From: Siccirubricoccus sp. G192
GTDB lineage: Bacteria; Pseudomonadota; Alphaproteobacteria; Acetobacterales; Acetobacteraceae
DNA length: 64,000 nucleotides
Assembly: GCF_019084075.1 (NCBI RefSeq)
Contig: NZ_JAHREN010000001.1
Location: 4,986,501-5,050,500, forward strand
Reading direction: 5' to 3'
A program made the position numbers and the translations under genes. Positions 6,877-15,265 of this stretch are shown here, piece after piece (within the stretch, counting starts at the first letter, position 1; the number at the start of each line of letters is the position of its first letter). The notes beneath the pieces were generated by a model. That model was not told where the DNA came from and ran no database searches. It worked only from the letters and a program-made list of their open reading frames with translations.

Positions 6877-8719
6877 ATGCGAGCGACCGGCCCCCGGGCC
6901 CGGCGCACCCTTCGCCCCCTGCGTGCCGGGGTCCTGTGGGGTGCCGTGCTGTGCGCGGGGGTTGCCATCCCCGCCATGGCGCAACGGGCCCACGACCAGA
7001 CCGCCATGAGCCTCTCCCGCCCCGCCCCGCAAGGGGAGGCCGCCGGCCTGCCGCAGGTCCTGGCCCCCTCCGACGCCGCCCGGCTGCGCCGCATCTTCGA
7101 CCTGCAATCCCGCGGCGAGCCGGAGGCGGCGGCGCGCGAGACCGAGCGGCTGGCCGACCGGCGCCTGCTCGGCCATGTGCTGGCGGCGCGCTGGCTCGAC
7201 CCCGCGGCCGCGCCCAGCGCCGCGGAGGTGCAGGCTTGGCTCGGCAATCATGCCGACCATCCGGACGCGCTACGGCTACATGACCTGCTCACCCGCCTGT
7301 TGCCGCGCGGCGCGCCCCTGCCGGCGCCGCCGCCGGCGCCCGATTCCCTCTCCCCCGAAACCTCGCTGGCGCCGGAGGAGCGCGATGCGGCCAGCGCCGC
7401 CATCATCCGCAACCCCGCGCTCGACCGCAGCCTCCGCGACCGGGCGCGGGAGGGCAATGCCGAGGCGGGGCTCGCGCTGATCACCCGCAGCCGCGGCATG
7501 ACCCCGGCCTATGCCGCGCTGCTGAAATCCGACCTCGCCCTCGGCCTGTTCCGCGCCGGCCAGGACGGGCCGGCGCTGCGCATCGCCGCCGAGGCGCTGC
7601 GGGCCGGTCCGAACCGTGCCGGGGCGGGCCAGGCCGCCTTCGCCGCCGGCCTCGCCGCCTGGGGCCAGGGGCACTACCCCACCGCCCTGCCCTTCTTCGA
7701 GGCCGCCGCCCGGGCCGAAGGCGCCGCCCCCGTGCTCCGCGCCGCCGCCGCCTTCTGGACCGCCCGCGCCGCGGTCCGCGCCCGCCAGCCGCAGCTCTAT
7801 GTCACCTGGATGATGCAGGCGGCGCAGGAGCCGCGGACCTTCTACGGGCTGGTCGCGCGCCGCGCGCTCGGCCTCGCCACCAGCTTCGCCTGGCAGCAGG
7901 AGGTGGCGGGCGAGGCCGAGGCCGCCGCCGTGGCCGAGACCGCCGGCGGCTGGCGGGCGCTGGCGCTGCTTCAGGTCGGCCAGGCGGCGCGGGCGGAGGC
8001 GGAGCTGCGCCAGTTGTTCGGCCAAGCGCGGAACAACCCCGGCCTGCTCCGGGCCATGCTGGTGGTGGCCTCCCAGGCCAATCTCACCGGGTTGGCGGCG
8101 CAATTGGCCGGCGCCTCGCAGACCGTGGATGGGCGGCCGCGCGACTTCGCCCGCTACCCGCTGCCCCGGCTGCTGCCGCAGGGCGGCTTCCGGGTGGACC
8201 CGGCGCTGCTCTATGCGCTGGCCTTGCAGGAAAGCCGCTTCAATGCCGCCGCCGTCTCCCCGGCCGGGGCGCGCGGCCTGATGCAGATCATGCCGGCGAC
8301 CGCGAGCTTCGTGGCGAACGACCCCTCGCTCAGCGGCGAGGCGGCGCACCGGCTGCACGACCCCGGCTTCTCGCTGGAACTCGGCCAGCGCTACGTGCAT
8401 CACCTGGCGCGGCTGGAGGTGGTGGAGGGCAACCTGATCCGGCTACTGGCCGCCTATAACGCCGGGCCGGGCAACCTGGCGAAGTGGCTGCCCGCCAGCG
8501 GCCACCGCGACGATCCCTTCCTTGTTCATCGAGAGCATCCCCTTCGACGAGACACGGGGTTTCGTGCAGCAGGTCCTGGCCTATTCCTGGATCTATGCCT
8601 CCCGCCTCGGCCTGCCGGCGCCGAGCCTGGACCAGATGGCCGCCGGCAGCTTCCCGAAATTCAGCGGGACCGAGGAGGTCACGGCGATGCTGCGCCGGCG
8701 CACGGCGAGGCTACAGTAG
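6877..8719 (+). CDS. slt: Soluble lytic murein transglycosylase (apparent frameshift near 8522)
   Basis: A periplasmic peptidoglycan-cleaving enzyme of about 613 residues once one base is discounted. Order: signal peptide (GVLWGAVLCAGVAIPAMA), a long alpha-helical superhelix region (about 60-430), then the SLT catalytic domain. There ALQESRFN holds the catalytic glutamate near residue 452, followed by SPAGARGLMQIMPATA and AAYNAGPGN. After GHRDDPF the frame is lost. The expected continuation FIESIPFDETRGFVQQVLAYSW lies in the +1 frame from 8522 and ends at 8719. One extra T in CCTTG at 8520-8524 explains it. Either a sequencing error or a true 3'-end mutation losing the last ~65 residues. moaB follows after 24 bp. 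Confidence 0.85.
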
Positions 8720-8743
8720 GGGCAACCAAGCCGGAGACCCCCC

Positions 8744-9283
8744 ATGCCGATCGACGAATCCCTGGAATTCCTGCCCGTCAACATCGCGGTGCTGACCGTC
8801 TCCGACACGCGCGACATGGCGAATGACCGCTCCGGCCAGACCTTGCAGGAACGGATCGAGGCGGCCGGGCACCGCTGCGTGGCGCGCGAGATCGTCCGCG
8901 ACGAGGCCGATGCCATCGAGGCAGTGCTGCGCCGCTGGATTGCCGACCCCGCGGTGGATTGCGCCATCACCACGGGCGGCACCGGCATCACCGGCCGCGA
9001 CGTGACGCCCGAAGCCTTCCAGCGCGTGCTGGAGAAGGAGATCGAGGGCTTCGGCGAGCTGTTCCGCATGCTCAGCTACCGCAAGATCGGCACCAGCACG
9101 ATGCAGAGCCGGGCGCTGGGCGGCGTGGCCTCGGGCACCTACCTCTTCGCCCTGCCCGGCAGCACCGGCGCCTGCAAGGATGCCTGGGACGATATCCTGG
9201 TCTTCCAACTGGATGCACGGCACAAGCCCTGCAACCTGGTGGAGCTGATGCCGCGGTTGCGGGAGCATGTGAAGGCGGGGTGA
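8744..9283 (+). CDS. moaB: Molybdenum cofactor biosynthesis protein MoaB
   Basis: A 179-residue MoaB/Mog-fold protein that adenylylates or binds molybdopterin during Mo-cofactor synthesis. Hallmarks are the N-terminal strand NIAVLTVSDTRDM, the substrate-binding loop TTGGTGITGRDVTPEA and the second loop FALPGSTGACKDAWDDIL. The full family length is present, including the MoaB-type N-terminal extension. It sits 24 bp downstream of the transglycosylase on the same strand and could be co-transcribed with it, although no functional link is obvious. No other molybdenum cofactor gene is in the window. Confidence 0.93.
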   Translation: MPIDESLEFLPVNIAVLTVSDTRDMANDRSGQTLQERIEAAGHRCVAREIVRDEADAIEAVLRRWIADPAVDCAITTGGTGITGRDVTPEAFQRVLEKEIEGFGELFRMLSYRKIGTSTMQSRALGGVASGTYLFALPGSTGACKDAWDDILVFQLDARHKPCNLVELMPRLREHVKAG

Positions 9284-9324
9284 GGCGGTGCCCTGAAACG
9301 GGACCGCATGCGGAGGGAAGCAGG

Positions 9325-9606
9325 ATGGGTCTTCGCGCAACCATGCTGGGATTGGGCGCGGCTCTCGTTCTCGCCCTGCCGGCGCGCGCCGATTTCTTCG
9401 ATGACCTTCGCCGGACCTTCCAGCACGATATCCCGCGCACCTTCGAGCACGACATCCCGCGCGCCTTCGAGCACGACATCCCGCGCGCCTTCGGAGCCGA
9501 ACCGCGGCGGAAGCCGCAACCGGCGCGCGCGCAGCCGCGGCCAGAGCCGCAGCGGCCGGCGAATACCAGGCGGACGCCGCCGCCGCGGCCTGCACCGCCG
9601 GACTGA
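9325..9606 (+). CDS. Small exported protein with FEHDIPR tandem repeats
   Basis: A 93-residue protein starting MGLRATMLGLGAALVLALPARA, a clear signal peptide cut before DFFDDLRR. The mature part has three near-identical octapeptides, TFQHDIPR, TFEHDIPR and AFEHDIPR, then AFGAEP and a tail rich in P, R and Q (PQPARAQPRPEPQRP). The repeats alternate aromatic, acidic/histidine and basic residues and could bind metal or nucleic acid, but I know no family with them. The ATG at 9325 is preceded by GGAGGGAAGCAGG. It lies 41 bp after moaB. Function unknown. Confidence 0.6.
   Translation: MGLRATMLGLGAALVLALPARADFFDDLRRTFQHDIPRTFEHDIPRAFEHDIPRAFGAEPRRKPQPARAQPRPEPQRPANTRRTPPPRPAPPD
9415..9486 (+). repeat. 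Three tandem 24-bp units inside the small exported gene
   Basis: Units at 9415-9438, 9439-9462 and 9463-9486 differ at only a few bases and each encodes one octapeptide. The third is followed by a partial fourth (GCCTTCGG). Low divergence suggests recent duplication by slippage or unequal crossover. Confidence 0.85.
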
Positions 9607-9665
9607 ACGCGCCGGCTTCCGCTGGCGCCATCGGCCAGGGCTTCGGCGCATCGCGAAACCATCGC

Positions 9666-9899
9666 CTATTCAGCTCGGTCGCTGGCCCGGCGCAGCCTGA
9701 ACCGCTCCCGCTCCGGGCGATCCTCCTCGATCAGCCGCAACAGGTCCTCCGGGATGGGTTCGGCGGCAACGGCATCGAAATGCTGATGCAGGCTGCGCTC
9801 CAGCCAGCGAAGCCATGGCGTGAAGGCGTCGCCCTCCGGCTCGGCCCTTGGAGGGTCCGCCCTGCTTCCGCCTGGTGGCTCATTCGGATGTTTCGCCAT
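9666..9899 (-). CDS. NepR-like small protein (putative anti-sigma factor)
   Basis: A 77-residue protein with a disordered, P/R/E-rich N-terminus, a helix (WLRWLERSLHQHFDAV) and then EPIPEDLLRLIEE. The layout helix-[EP-x-P]-helix is the signature of NepR, the anti-sigma factor that holds EcfG in the alphaproteobacterial general stress response and is released by phosphorylated PhyR. Start taken at the ATG at 9899, since the upstream extension to 10055 is arginine- and glycine-rich noise. EcfG and PhyR genes are not in the window, so it may be an extra NepR paralogue. The motif is short, hence moderate confidence in function. Confidence 0.6.
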   Translation of the reverse strand: MAKHPNEPPGGSRADPPRAEPEGDAFTPWLRWLERSLHQHFDAVAAEPIPEDLLRLIEEDRPERERFRLRRASDRAE

Positions 9900-9984
9900 G
9901 GCCTCGCTCCGCCCCGCGCACGCCTTGCAAGGGGCGCACGGGATGGCGAGCGCGGGATGTGCGGCTTCGCACAGCGTGGCGCTG

Positions 9985-10071
9985 ACAAGAGGGTGTTTTC
10001 TGGCCTTGGTCCCAAGGGACCCACGTCCCCAACCTGGCCCGGCGCGCGCTCCCACGCGCCGGGCCTTCTTT
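9985..10071 (+). ncRNA. Candidate small RNA ending at a strong terminator
   Basis: No protein gene explains the strong + strand terminator at 10036-10071: the nearest + gene ends at 9606, and the NepR-like gene between runs the other way. Upstream of the terminator are a short hairpin (GGTCC at 10008-10012 with GGACC at 10017-10021) and a single-stranded stretch (CACGTCCCCAACCT), the usual layout of a trans-acting small RNA. A promoter is not clear and the 5' end is a guess. Confidence 0.3.
10036..10071 (+). terminator. Rho-independent terminator with a perfect 11-bp stem
   Basis: GGCCCGGCGCG (10036-10046) pairs perfectly with CGCGCCGGGCC (10055-10065) across an 8-nt loop and is followed by TTCTTT. 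The T-run is on the + strand, so it stops + strand transcripts. It lies just beyond the end of the amidase gene, which runs the other way. Confidence 0.7.
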
Positions 10072-10116
10072 GGCTTCCGAGATCAGCCCCGCCGCGACCC
10101 TGTAGGACCGGCTTCG

Positions 10117-11579
10117 CTAACCCGCCCCCTCCACCGGCGGCACCGCCCCCGCCCGCGGCTCGACCGGCAGCCGCTTGTCGAGCCCGCTCAGCCGCTCGAA
10201 GAGCGCCGCCGCGCGCAGCGCGCGTTCCTCCCGCCGTGGCGGCGCGGCGATCTGGAGGCCGATCGGCCTGCCGTGCTGGTCGAAGCCGCAGGGCACCGCC
10301 ACCGCCGGGCAGCCGGCCACCGTGATGGCGGCGTTCAGCATCGAGGCCGCCATGTAATTCTCGAGCTTCACCCCGGCCACGCTCTCCGGGTGGCGCAGCA
10401 TCACGTCGAAGGCCGGCGTCGCCGCGCCCGGCGTCACGAAGACATCGTATCGGGCGAAGAGCGCGGCCATGCGGCGGTAGAATGCGGCGCGCTCGCGTTC
10501 CGCCCAGGCCAGGCGGCTCGGCGTCTCGCGCAAGCCGCGCTCGGTGTTCCAGATGATGTCGGGCTTGATGAGGTCGCGGTGGCTGGCGAGCTGCAATTCG
10601 CGGTCCACCACGAAATGCTGGCTGCGCAGCACCAGGAAAGCCTCCTGCAAGTCGCCGAGATCGGGGGCGGCCTCCTCCACCACGCAGCCCGCTTCCTCGA
10701 AGCGCCGCACCGCTGCGGCGCAGATGGCGCGCGTCTCGCGGTCCACCGGCAGGGCGCCGTTGAAATCGGCGGTGAAGGCGATGCGGCGCGGGCGATGCGC
10801 CTCCGCCCCCGCCACCGCCGCGGCGTAGCTCTCGGCCGGCGCATCATAGGTGAGCGGGTCGGCCGGGTCCCAGCCCGCCATGGTGTCGAGGAACAGCGCC
10901 ACATCCGCCACGTTCCGCGCCATCGGCCCCAGCACCGAAAGCGGCGCAAACAGGTTGTTCGGCGTGCCGCGCGTGACGCGCCCCGGCGAGGGCCGCAGCC
11001 CCACCACGCTGCAATAGGTGCCGGGCCGGCGCAGGCTGCCGGCATGGTCGCTGCCATGCGCCAGCCAGGCCTCGCCGGTGGCGACGCTCACCGCGCCGCC
11101 GCCGGTGCTGCCGCCGCAGGTGAGCGCGGTGTTCCAGGGATTGCGGGTGCGGCCGAAGACCTCGTTGAAGGTGGAGCCGCCGGCGCCGATTCCGGCGTAT
11201 TGGACTTGCCGATGACGATGCCGCCCAGCCGCTCGATCCGCAGCACCAGCGGGTGCGAGCGTTCCGGCACATGGTCGCGGAAGATCGGCGAGCCATAGGT
11301 GGTGCGGACCCCGGCCACATCGGTCAGGTCCTTGATCGTCACCGGCAACCCGCCGAGCCAGCCGGGCTCGCCCTCCGCCTCCCGCCCCTCGCCGGCCATC
11401 AGCCGCCGCGCATGGGCGCGGGCGCGGTCGAGGCAGAGGGTCGGCAGCGCATTCACCGCCGGCTCCACCGCGGCGATGCGCGCGGCCGCGGCCTCGACCA
11501 GTTCGAGCGGCGAGACATCGCCCTGGCGCAGGCGGGCCACCGCCTCGGTGGCGGTGAGGCGGATCAGGCTCTCGGACAT
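10117..11579 (-). CDS. Amidase (amidase-signature family), apparent frameshift near 11190
   Basis: An amidase-signature hydrolase of about 487 residues that cleaves a carboxamide; exact substrate unknown. The Ser-cisSer-Lys triad is visible: K in TIKDLTDVAGV, the cis-Ser in CGGSTGGGAVS, and the nucleophile in HAGSLRRP. The reading frame breaks at 11189-11192. The N-terminal part (start at 11579, MSESLIRLTATEAV) ends at VIGKSNTPE, and the rest continues in another frame. Restoring one missing T (GAATTC instead of GAATC on the coding strand) gives the family-standard TPEFGAGGSTFNEVFG. Probably a sequencing error, otherwise a pseudogene. Divergent from the IS5-type gene at 11713. Confidence 0.82.
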
Positions 11580-11712
11580 CGGGCGGTTCCTCCTGATCGG
11601 CATTGCAGCGGAGAGGGGCGCAGGGCGCAATCCCGGTCCTGCTTTGTCCTTGCGCCAGCGCAAAGTTCCTATTATGTTCCTAATGCAACTCTCACCCTGG
11701 AGGCAGTCCGGC

Positions 11713-12294
11713 ATGGCCCACTTCACCCCCCGCCGCGCCTGGGCACCGCTCTCGGATGCGGAATGGGCCGTGCTGGCGCCCTTCCTCCGGCGGGAGGGCA
11801 GCGCCGGCCGGCCGCTCGGGGATGAATGGCGGAGCCGCATGGACGGCATCTTCCACGCCGCCGTCTCCGGCCAGCCCTGGCATGCCCTGCCGGAGCAGTT
11901 CGGCAAGCCCGATACCGTCAGCCGCCACTTCCGCCGCCTCGCCCATGCCGGGCTCTGGTCCCGCCTGCTGGTGGCGCTCACCCTGCCGCAGTGCCCGTCG
12001 GCGCTGCGCGGCATCGAATACTGGCTCTGCCGGGCCGCGCGGCGGGCCATGCGGCTCTTGCGCATGGGCGGGCTGATGCTGGCCCGCCGCCTCGGCCTGT
12101 TCAGCGCGCTGCCGATGCTGCCCTGCTACATGCCGAACCGGGATTTGTCCGAAGCGCTGCACCGCTTCCAGGCCAGGCTGCTGGATCGGCTGTTTTCCGA
12201 CCCGCCATCGCCCGGCACCCTCACCCGGCTCGGCCGCCTGCTCGCCTATGCCGGCGGCCGCAGGGTCTGGTCGAAGCGGCTGGCCCCACCATGA
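11713..12294 (+). CDS. IS5-type helix-turn-helix (DUF4096) protein without a transposase domain
   Basis: A 193-residue protein. Residues 8-85 match the N-terminal DNA-binding domain of IS5/IS402-type transposases: LSDAEWAVLAPFL, then MDGIFHAAVSGQPWHALPEQFG and a helix-turn-helix region ending HAGLWSRLL. The remaining ~100 residues carry no DDE catalytic domain and instead contain a hydrophobic/basic stretch (RRAMRLLRMGGLMLARRLG). There are no obvious terminal inverted repeats or target duplications, so it is either a transposase remnant or a domesticated DNA-binding protein. Start at 11713 has GGAGG nine bases upstream. Convergent with der. Confidence 0.6.
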   Translation: MAHFTPRRAWAPLSDAEWAVLAPFLRREGSAGRPLGDEWRSRMDGIFHAAVSGQPWHALPEQFGKPDTVSRHFRRLAHAGLWSRLLVALTLPQCPSALRGIEYWLCRAARRAMRLLRMGGLMLARRLGLFSALPMLPCYMPNRDLSEALHRFQARLLDRLFSDPPSPGTLTRLGRLLAYAGGRRVWSKRLAPP

Positions 12295-12313
12295 GGGCCG
12301 AACCTAGGGTGTG

Positions 12314-12365
12314 CAGAGGCCCTGTGGCCTCTGGCGGGGTGTCCAGAGGGGCAGCGCCCCTCTGG
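12314..12365. terminator. Pair of hairpins between convergent genes
   Basis: CAGAGGCC (12314-12321) pairs with 12326-12333, and CCAGAGGGGC (12343-12352) pairs with 12356-12365. Both stems are perfect. They fill the gap between the stop codons of the convergent IS5-type gene and der, as expected of a bidirectional terminator, though T-runs are absent. Confidence 0.5.
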
Positions 12366-12377
12366 CCTGCGCCCTCG

Positions 12378-13733
12378 TCAGTCCTGATCCTCGAACGGAT
12401 TCTTCGTCCCCCGCGCCTGCAAGCGGATCGGCACGCCCGGCATTGCGAAGGTCTCGCGGAAGCTGTTCACCAGGTAGCGCCGGTAGTCCTCCGGCAATTG
12501 CTCGGCGCGGGTGCCGAAGACCACCAGCGTCGGCGGCCGCGCCTTGGCCATGGTGGCGTAGCGCAGCTTGATGCGGCGGCCCTCCACCAGCGGCGGCGGG
12601 TGGCGCTCCAGCACGGATTCGAACCAGCGGTTCAGCTCGCCGGTGCCGATGCGGCGGTTCCACAGCGCATAGGTGGCGCGCACCGCCGGCATCAGCCGCT
12701 CCACGCCCCGCCCGGTCTGCGCCGAGAGCGGCACCACCGGGATGCCGCGCAACTGCGTCAGGCTGGTCATCAGCGTGTCGTCCAGCCGCTTGCGGGTGGC
12801 GGCGCGGTCCTCCACCGCATCCCATTTGTTCAGCGCGATGACGACGGCGCGGCCCTCGCGCTCGGCCAGGCGGGCCAGGCGCAGCTCCTGCTCCTCCATG
12901 CCGAGCAGGGCGTCCACCACCAGCACCGCCACCTCGCATTCGCGGAGGGCGGCGAGGGAGGCGGCGGCGGACATCTGCTCCAGGTGGTGCTGGATGCGCG
13001 CCTTCTTGCGCAGCCCCGCGGTATCCACCAGCCGCACCTTCCCGCCCGTGGCATCGGTCCATTCCACCGCCACGGCATCGCGGGTGAGGCCGGGTTCCGG
13101 CCCGGTGATCATCCGCTCCTCGCCGAGCAGCGCGTTCAGCAGGGTGGATTTCCCGGCATTGGGGCGGCCGATGATGGCGAGGCGCAGCGGCCGGTTGGGG
13201 TCATGGCCTTCGCCCGTCCATTCCCGCGGCGCGTCCTCGTCGGGCAGGTATTCGCGCACCGCGTCGTGCAGCTCGCCCATGCCGTCACCATGCTCGGCCG
13301 AGACCGCGACCGGGTCGCCGAGGCCGAGTTCATAGGCCTCCATCGCGGCATAGCCGCCGTGCCGCCCCTCGGTCTTGTTCGCCACCAGGATCACCGGCAC
13401 GGGCTGGCGGCGCAGCCAATCGGCGAAGGCGCGGTCGGTGGGGGTGACGCCGGCCCGGGCATCCATGACGAAGAGCACCAGGCTGGCCTGGCGCACCGCC
13501 GCCTCGCTGCTGGCGCGCATGCGGCCCATGATGGTCTCGGGTGCCGCCTCCTCCAGCCCGGCGGTGTCGATCAGCCGCACCGGGCGGCCGGCGACCCGGC
13601 CCTCCGCCTCCTTGCGGTCGCGGGTGACGCCGGGGGTGTCGTCCACGATGGCGATCTTGCGGCCGACCAGCCGGTTGAACAGCGCGGACTTGCCCACATT
13701 GGGGCGGCCGATGATGGCGATGACGGGCAGCAT
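12378..13733 (-). CDS. der: Ribosome-assembly GTPase Der (EngA)
   Basis: A 451-residue GTPase needed for 50S ribosome maturation. Two tandem G domains are clear: GRPNVGKSALFNRL near residue 8 with NKTE, and GRPNAGKSTLLNALL near residue 184 with NKWD. Switch motifs are DTPGVTRD and DTAGLRKKA. The C-terminal KH-like domain ends in FEDQD. Length is normal. It lies downstream of yfgM and bamB on the same strand, the same order found in Escherichia coli and many proteobacteria, and is separated from bamB by a 127-bp palindrome-rich gap. Confidence 0.97.
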   Translation of the reverse strand: MLPVIAIIGRPNVGKSALFNRLVGRKIAIVDDTPGVTRDRKEAEGRVAGRPVRLIDTAGLEEAAPETIMGRMRASSEAAVRQASLVLFVMDARAGVTPTDRAFADWLRRQPVPVILVANKTEGRHGGYAAMEAYELGLGDPVAVSAEHGDGMGELHDAVREYLPDEDAPREWTGEGHDPNRPLRLAIIGRPNAGKSTLLNALLGEERMITGPEPGLTRDAVAVEWTDATGGKVRLVDTAGLRKKARIQHHLEQMSAAASLAALRECEVAVLVVDALLGMEEQELRLARLAEREGRAVVIALNKWDAVEDRAATRKRLDDTLMTSLTQLRGIPVVPLSAQTGRGVERLMPAVRATYALWNRRIGTGELNRWFESVLERHPPPLVEGRRIKLRYATMAKARPPTLVVFGTRAEQLPEDYRRYLVNSFRETFAMPGVPIRLQARGTKNPFEDQD

Positions 13734-13756
13734 GGTGCAGGCGATACCGGAGGTAA

Positions 13757-13838
13757 GGGGGGGCGCCCGGAACCCCGGGCGGCCCCCCCCTCTACAGCAT
13801 TTCCGGCCAAAGTGCTCGCGCCCTGCCCCGGAAAATGC
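13757..13838. repeat. Palindromic segment between bamB and der
   Basis: A long hairpin occupies 13757-13790: outer G7/C8 arms with inner GCCCGG (13765-13770) pairing with CCGGGC (13775-13780). Beside it, GCATTTCCGG (13797-13806) faces CCGGAAAATGC (13828-13838), a relaxed version of the GCATTT...AAATGC hairpin at 62172-62210. The pieces look like remains of a dispersed palindromic repeat that now sits within the yfgM-bamB-der transcription unit. Confidence 0.5.
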
Positions 13839-13860
13839 GCCGGGGCGGGAAAGGCGGGCG

Positions 13861-15249
13861 CTAGCCCTGGCCGCGCAGCGCCACCACCCTCGCGTCGTCG
13901 GTCAGCAGGTACAGCGTCCCGCCGGCGATGGCCGGTTGCAGGGTGGCGCCGTCGGAGAGCCGGGTGGTGGCCAGGATCTCGCCATCCAGCGGGTTCACCT
14001 CGACCATCCGGGAATGGCTGCCGGCCACCAGCAGCCGGCCGCCCGCCAGCACCGGCGGGCCCCAATTGATCGGGTCGCGGCGGCGCTCCTCGTTCTCGAA
14101 GCGGCCGAGCGGGCGGAGCCAGCGCACCCGGCCGTCATCGCGGCCGAAGCAGATCAGGTCGCCATTGGTGGCCAGCAGGAACAGCGCATTCCCGGCCGCC
14201 CAGGGGGTTTCCGCCCCCGCCACCTCCCGCTCCCAGAGCCGCCGGCCGGAGCGGAGGTCGATCGCGATGGTGAGGCCGCCGAGCCCGGTGGCGAAGACCC
14301 GGCCTTGGTCGATCACCGGCAGGGCGGCGATGGCGGCGATATCGGCCAGGCCGCCGCCGCGGGCCGAGGCCAGCGTCTCGCTCCAGATCACCCGCCCGTC
14401 ATTGGCGCGGATCGCCGCGAGCTCGCCGGAGGCGAAGCCGGCCACCACGGTCTCGCCCTCCACCGCCGGTGCCGGCAGGCCGAGCGTCATGGTCACGGTG
14501 GGCTGCCCCCGATAGGTCCAGAGCCGCCGGCCATCCTCGACCGAAAGGGCGAGGAGCTGGTTCTCGGTAGTCGGCACCAGGATGCGGCCGCCGGCCACCG
14601 TGGGGGCGCCGCGCGCCGGGGCGGACAGCGGCGCCCGCCAGCGCACGGTGCCATCGCCGGGCTCCACCGCCAGGACCTCCGCCAGGCCGGTGACGGCATA
14701 GAGCGTCCCGCCCTCGAAGGCGACGCCGCCGCCGAGCGCGCCATCGCGCTCCTTCTCCGGCCGGGTATCGAGGCTCCAGCGCCGCCGGCCGGTGGCGGCA
14801 TCGAGCGCCGTCACCTCGCCATAGGCATCCATGGCATAGACCGTCTCGCCGGCCATGATGGGGGGGCCGGTCAGCCGCCGGCGATAGGCCGAGCCGCTGC
14901 CGACCGAGCTCCGCCAGGCCTCGCTGAGCGGCGCGCCGAGCGCGGGATGGCCCGGCGCATGGCCGGGCACGCCGCCGGCCTGGGGCCATTCGGCCATGGG
15001 CTCGGGCGGCGGCAGGCTGACCGGCGCGCCGCCCTCCGCCTCGCTCACGCCGAGCGGCCGGTCCGCCGCCAGCACCGGCAGGCGCTCGCCCTGCAGGGGC
15101 CGCTTCCTTTCGCCGAAGATGCTGTCGAAGGATTCGGTGATGGTCTCGCAGCCGGCCAGCAGCCCGGCGGCGCCCAGCAGGACGGCCCGGCGGGTCGTCT
15201 CACGGCCCGGCCTGGGGCGCGCTGCGTCCCGCATGTTCTTTCCCGGCAT
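13861..15249 (-). CDS. bamB: Outer membrane assembly lipoprotein BamB (PQQ-type beta-propeller)
   Basis: A 462-residue lipoprotein of the BAM complex, which inserts beta-barrel proteins in the outer membrane. The signal peptide ends in the lipobox LLAGC. The mature part has repeated PQQ-like propeller blades, such as VYAMDAYGEVTALDAATGRRRW, LLALSVEDGRRLWTY, LAAIRANDGRVIW and MVEVNPLDGEILA. Start at 15249 is supported by GGGGGGAACAGG just upstream; ATG at 15234 is an alternative. It begins 16 bp after yfgM and precedes der, a conserved order that backs the BamB assignment over other propeller lipoproteins. Confidence 0.88.
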   Translation of the reverse strand: MPGKNMRDAARPRPGRETTRRAVLLGAAGLLAGCETITESFDSIFGERKRPLQGERLPVLAADRPLGVSEAEGGAPVSLPPPEPMAEWPQAGGVPGHAPGHPALGAPLSEAWRSSVGSGSAYRRRLTGPPIMAGETVYAMDAYGEVTALDAATGRRRWSLDTRPEKERDGALGGGVAFEGGTLYAVTGLAEVLAVEPGDGTVRWRAPLSAPARGAPTVAGGRILVPTTENQLLALSVEDGRRLWTYRGQPTVTMTLGLPAPAVEGETVVAGFASGELAAIRANDGRVIWSETLASARGGGLADIAAIAALPVIDQGRVFATGLGGLTIAIDLRSGRRLWEREVAGAETPWAAGNALFLLATNGDLICFGRDDGRVRWLRPLGRFENEERRRDPINWGPPVLAGGRLLVAGSHSRMVEVNPLDGEILATTRLSDGATLQPAIAGGTLYLLTDDARVVALRGQG

Positions 15250-15265
15250 CCTGTTCCCCCCGCTG

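Noticed and set aside
9415..9486. 24-bp tandem repeats as a CRISPR array
   Set aside because: No spacers between units, and the units encode an in-frame octapeptide.
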